Assembly (NCBI GenBank): GCA_031259875.1
Contig: JAIRKW010000079.1
Coordinates: forward strand, 1-9,981
Length of the DNA stretch: 9,981 nt
Source: Campylobacteraceae bacterium
GTDB lineage: Bacteria > Campylobacterota > Campylobacteria > Campylobacterales > Campylobacteraceae
Direction: 5' to 3'
Below, piece by piece: positions 7,058 to 9,981 of the stretch (position 1 is its first letter; each line of letters starts with the position of its first letter). Both the position numbers and the translations under genes were made by a program. The notes under the pieces were generated by a model, which did no database searches, was not told the origin of the DNA, and saw only the letters and a list, made by a program, of their open reading frames with translations.

Positions 7058-8307
7058 CAGTAACGCCAAGACCGAAAGTATTTTTTAAAACATTTGGCTG
7101 CAGGACAAATATATATGATACTGAATTTATGATGGGGCAACTTAAAGAGTATGAGATAACAGACAGTGAATATGAAGCCAGCATAATAGTCGTAAACTCC
7201 TGCACGGTAACAAACGGCGCAGACAGTGGCGTGAGAAACTATATATCAAAACAAAATAGAAATGGCAAAAAGATAATCTTTGCAGGCTGCGGGGCAGAAA
7301 CAAGAGGTGTGGAGCTTTTTACGCAGGCAAAAGTTTTTGGCGTTATAGGACATAAAGAAAAAGAGAATATTAACGAGTTGCTTTTATCGCAGGCGCCGTT
7401 TCAAAAGCTGGGCACTCTTACTGCTATGCCAAAACAATCTATCAAAACATACCATAATAAATGCAAAGCCTTTATTAAAATACAAGAAGGGTGCGATTTT
7501 GCGTGCAGCTACTGCATTATCCCGCAGGCAAGAGGAAAAGCGCGCAGTCAAAACGAGAATAACATTATAGAAGAAATTACAAATCTAACCGACACAGGCT
7601 ACAGCGAATTTATTCTTACCGGCACAAATATTGGCAGTTACGGCAAAGATAAAGGCACAACTTTGGGTGTGCTTTTGCAAAAACTGAGTCGAATAAACGG
7701 CGTTAAAAGAATACGGCTTGGCAGTATAGAGCCTGTGCAAATAGACGAAAGTTTTCGCGAAATACTGAAAGAGAGCTGGCTTGAGAGACATCTGCATATA
7801 GCAATTCAGCATACGGATGAAAATATGCTCAAAATTATGCGCAGGCGTAACAATTTTAAACGTGATTTAGTGCTTTTTGAAGAGCTTTCATCTCTTGGAT
7901 TTGCTCTTGGAACGGATTTTATTGTGGGACATCCAGGAGAGAGCGTGGAGATTTGGCAAAATGCTCTTATGAATTTCAAAAAACTGCCTCTTACGCATCT
8001 GCATGCTTTTTGTTATTCAAGAAGAGATGGTACGCCGTCAGCCTTAATGAAACAAAGTATCAATGGTATTGAAGCCAAATCTCGATTAAAAGAACTGCAA
8101 AATATTGTTAGTGAAAACAATTTTGCTTTCAGGCAAAAGGCAGCTTCTTTAGAGGTATTAATAGAAGAGAAAAAAGGTGATTTTTATACAGGATTTGATC
8201 AATTTTATAATAGAATTTTTTTAAAAACAGCGCAGGATTTAAGCGGAAAATGGATTAGTATAAATAGATTTGAACCAAAGAGAGGGGGAAATTATGCGTC
8301 TTTTTAA
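7054..8307 (+). CDS. mtaB: tRNA t6A37 methylthiotransferase, MtaB type
   Basis: This radical SAM enzyme is predicted to add a methylthio group to t6A at position 37 of ANN-decoding tRNAs, giving ms2t6A. The N-terminal domain holds the auxiliary cluster cysteines Cys16 (TFGCRTN), Cys50 (NSCTVTNGAD) and Cys79 (FAGCG). The radical SAM cluster is Cys147, Cys151 and Cys154 in EGCDFACSYCIIP. The TFGC.TN and CTVTN.AD signatures and the 417-residue length favour MtaB over MiaB or RimO. A TRAM-like tail (about 360-405) is present but weak. One oddity is that the usual QSGS segment reads QHTDE (252-256). The gene overlaps the channel gene by 4 bp (ATGA) and the ftsH-like gene by 14 bp. The family is certain; the exact subfamily is likely. 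Confidence 0.9.
   Translation: MTVTPRPKVFFKTFGCRTNIYDTEFMMGQLKEYEITDSEYEASIIVVNSCTVTNGADSGVRNYISKQNRNGKKIIFAGCGAETRGVELFTQAKVFGVIGHKEKENINELLLSQAPFQKLGTLTAMPKQSIKTYHNKCKAFIKIQEGCDFACSYCIIPQARGKARSQNENNIIEEITNLTDTGYSEFILTGTNIGSYGKDKGTTLGVLLQKLSRINGVKRIRLGSIEPVQIDESFREILKESWLERHLHIAIQHTDENMLKIMRRRNNFKRDLVLFEELSSLGFALGTDFIVGHPGESVEIWQNALMNFKKLPLTHLHAFCYSRRDGTPSALMKQSINGIEAKSRLKELQNIVSENNFAFRQKAASLEVLIEEKKGDFYTGFDQFYNRIFLKTAQDLSGKWISINRFEPKRGGNYASF
8281..8290 (+). promoter_or_regulatory. Strong ribosome site that fixes the start of the ftsH-like gene
   Basis: AGAGGGGGAA ends three bases before the ATG at 8294. It is the best Shine-Dalgarno in the operon and lies inside the end of the mtaB-type gene. 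It makes the ATG at 8294 much more likely than the in-frame TTG at 8270, which has no comparable site. Confidence 0.8.
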
Positions 8308-9952
8308 ACCAACTAAATTACAGATAGTTATTATACTTTTCGCTATTTTAGCGTTATTGACGACATATGTGTTTATCAAATCACCAAGAATAGTGAATTT
8401 ACACTTTTATAATGAACTTTTTGCCAATAAGCAGATAAAAAGTGCGAAAATATCGGATGGTGAAGTTATCCTCTATACCGATAAGGGGATTTTTAGTATT
8501 GCCAAAGACGGTATAAATATATCTGAGTTGATGTATTTTGTGCCGGTTGATGTGGATAGGCGAAGCAATATCGACGAAATAATTTGTCTTTTTTTATTGT
8601 TGATGCTGGCGTTTTTTTGTTTTTTGTATTATCTAAAAACTAAACATGTTCCGTCTTTTCAAAACAATTTGCTGACTTCAAAAAATGCTGCAGTGGAAGA
8701 TGGGACGGCTTTGGGAAACGTTATTTCGCCTTCCGTTTCAAAGTTAAAATTTTCCGATGTGGCTGGTATTCAAAGTGTAAAAGAGGAACTTAACGAAATA
8801 GTTGATTTTCTAAAAAAACCCTCCGTTTATCAAAATATGGGAGTTAAACTTCCGCGAGGTGTTTTGCTGGTGGGACCTCCCGGGGTTGGTAAAACAATGA
8901 TAGCCAAAGCAGTCGCAGGAGAAGCCAATGTGCCGTTTTTTTATCAAAGTGGTGCAAGTTTTGTGCAGATATATGTCGGTATGGGGGCAAAAAGGGTGCG
9001 GGAGCTCTTCTCTGTAGCTAAATCAAATGCTCCTTCAATTGTATTTATAGATGAGATTGATGCCGCAGGGAAAGCAAGAGGCGGACTTAGAAATGACGAA
9101 AGAGAAGCTACATTAAATCAGCTTTTGACTGAAATGGACGGTTTTGAAGATAATACGGGTGTTATTGTTATAGCTGCTACAAACCGCCTTGAAATGATAG
9201 ATGAGGCACTTTTAAGGTCTGGCAGATTTGACAGGCGTATTTTTATATCTTTGCCTGATTTACATGACAGAGAAAAGATAATCGCATCCTATCTTGAAGA
9301 TAAAAATCACAATGTAAACGTAACGGATATTGCTAAAATGAGCGTTGGTTTTAGCGGTGCGGCACTCTCTGCTTTAGTCAATGAAGCTGCGATAAATGCT
9401 ATTAGGCGCGAAAGCAGAATGGTTGAAATTCAAGACTTTTTAGCCGTGCGCGATAAAGTGTTACTTGGCAAAAGAAGACTTGTGCATTACAGCGAGAAAG
9501 AGAAAAATATACAAGCTGTATATCAAGCTGCAAAAGCTTTGTGTGCTTATTGGTTTGAGATAGATTTTGATAAAATCTCGCTTGTAGGCAACTTTACCAA
9601 AGAGTTAGACAAAGAGATTGAGTCTAAAAGTGAGATTATGACAAAAATAAAAGTTTCTCTTGCCGGTATTGCTGCTTCAAGGATTTATTTCAATGAAACT
9701 TATTCAAATTCAGGCGAGGATTTAAGTAAAGCTAGACAATTAGCCGGTGAAATGGTGGAAAAATATGCGATGGGTGATAGACTTTTGCCTACAGCAGGTG
9801 ATGTGGAGAGTATTTTGTCATTTTGTTTGAATGAAGTTTCTGAATTTTTGGAAGGCATGAAAAAGTCTCTTGATTTGCTTGTTTTAACCCTCCTTGAGGA
9901 AGAAACTCTGACAAAGGAAAATATAAAAGATATTTTAAGCAAAATTTTTTGA
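8294..9952 (+). CDS. FtsH-like membrane AAA+ ATPase lacking the zinc-protease motif
   Basis: The 552-residue protein (FtsH is usually 610-650) keeps the FtsH layout: a membrane helix at about 9-28, a short periplasmic part, a second helix at about 96-113, then an AAA+ domain from about 151. The ATPase appears intact: Walker A GPPGVGKT (194-201), pore loop IYVG (Tyr227), Walker B IVFIDEID (249-256), and a second region of homology with ATNRLEMIDEALLRSGRFDR carrying arginine fingers Arg311 and Arg314. In the C-terminal domain, where FtsH has HEAGH, this protein has YQAAK (410-414). Both zinc histidines and the catalytic glutamate are therefore gone, although the third ligand position (Asp476, in SGEDLSKA) remains. 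No other HExxH occurs. It cannot be a normal FtsH protease; unfolding, membrane-protein extraction or assembly without cleavage is the best guess. It is last in the operon and overlaps the mtaB-type gene by 14 bp. From memory it corresponds to HP0286/Cj1005c. Confidence 0.92.
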   Translation: MRLFKPTKLQIVIILFAILALLTTYVFIKSPRIVNLHFYNELFANKQIKSAKISDGEVILYTDKGIFSIAKDGINISELMYFVPVDVDRRSNIDEIICLFLLLMLAFFCFLYYLKTKHVPSFQNNLLTSKNAAVEDGTALGNVISPSVSKLKFSDVAGIQSVKEELNEIVDFLKKPSVYQNMGVKLPRGVLLVGPPGVGKTMIAKAVAGEANVPFFYQSGASFVQIYVGMGAKRVRELFSVAKSNAPSIVFIDEIDAAGKARGGLRNDEREATLNQLLTEMDGFEDNTGVIVIAATNRLEMIDEALLRSGRFDRRIFISLPDLHDREKIIASYLEDKNHNVNVTDIAKMSVGFSGAALSALVNEAAINAIRRESRMVEIQDFLAVRDKVLLGKRRLVHYSEKEKNIQAVYQAAKALCAYWFEIDFDKISLVGNFTKELDKEIESKSEIMTKIKVSLAGIAASRIYFNETYSNSGEDLSKARQLAGEMVEKYAMGDRLLPTAGDVESILSFCLNEVSEFLEGMKKSLDLLVLTLLEEETLTKENIKDILSKIF

Positions 9953-9981
9953 TTTCTTTTTTATATCATTACTATACAGTG

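Noticed and set aside
8270..8293. TTG start for the ftsH-like gene
   Set aside because: The ATG at 8294 has a very strong ribosome site, and the eight extra residues (MNQREGEI) are not typical of an FtsH N-terminus.
8294..9952. Active FtsH zinc protease
   Set aside because: HEAGH is replaced by YQAAK and no other HExxH exists in the protein, so the name ftsH was not used.
9940..9981. Terminator after the ftsH-like gene
   Set aside because: T runs are present but no stem can be formed within the bases available; the real end of the operon may lie beyond the window.

Overview
The window reads as chromosome of a low-GC Campylobacterota (Epsilonproteobacteria) member. The right-hand 8 kb carries tgt, a TrkA-related gene (COG3400), aroB, an mscS-type channel gene, an mtaB-type methylthiotransferase gene and an ftsH-like gene. 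From memory this is the same order as Helicobacter pylori HP0281 to HP0286, with a related cluster in Campylobacter jejuni (around Cj1005c-Cj1010). The -10 boxes of the GnTATAAT type also fit this phylum. The genus cannot be fixed from the sequence.

Layout. (1) Bases 1-227 hold the remains of an SF2/SNF2-type helicase gene that runs in from the left edge. It is broken by a one-base frameshift just after a damaged Walker A motif. A hairpin follows that probably serves the gene on the other strand. (2) A minus-strand gene (228-1559) encodes a probable lipoprotein with a GLUG-repeat beta-helix. (3) An AT-rich spacer of about 240 bp contains the promoter of that gene and a hairpin terminator for tgt. 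(4) tgt lies on the minus strand (1838-2956). (5) A compact 35-bp divergent promoter region separates it from a five-gene plus-strand cluster. The COG3400 gene comes first, then a 53-bp gap with its own -10 box. aroB, the mscS-type gene, the mtaB-type gene and the ftsH-like gene then follow with overlaps of 4, 4 and 14 bp, which indicates one translationally coupled operon.

The genes mix housekeeping functions (two tRNA modification enzymes, one shikimate pathway enzyme) with membrane functions: an RCK-like potassium-transport relative, a mechanosensitive channel with a long periplasmic coiled coil, and a membrane AAA+ protein. The most notable observation is in the last gene. It keeps every ATPase motif of FtsH (Walker A, Walker B, aromatic pore loop, second region of homology with arginine fingers), but the zinc-protease motif HEAGH reads YQAAK. 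The product should be a membrane-anchored AAA+ machine without peptidase activity, not an FtsH protease. The broken helicase and the GLUG lipoprotein make the left end look like an accessory junction next to a conserved core block.
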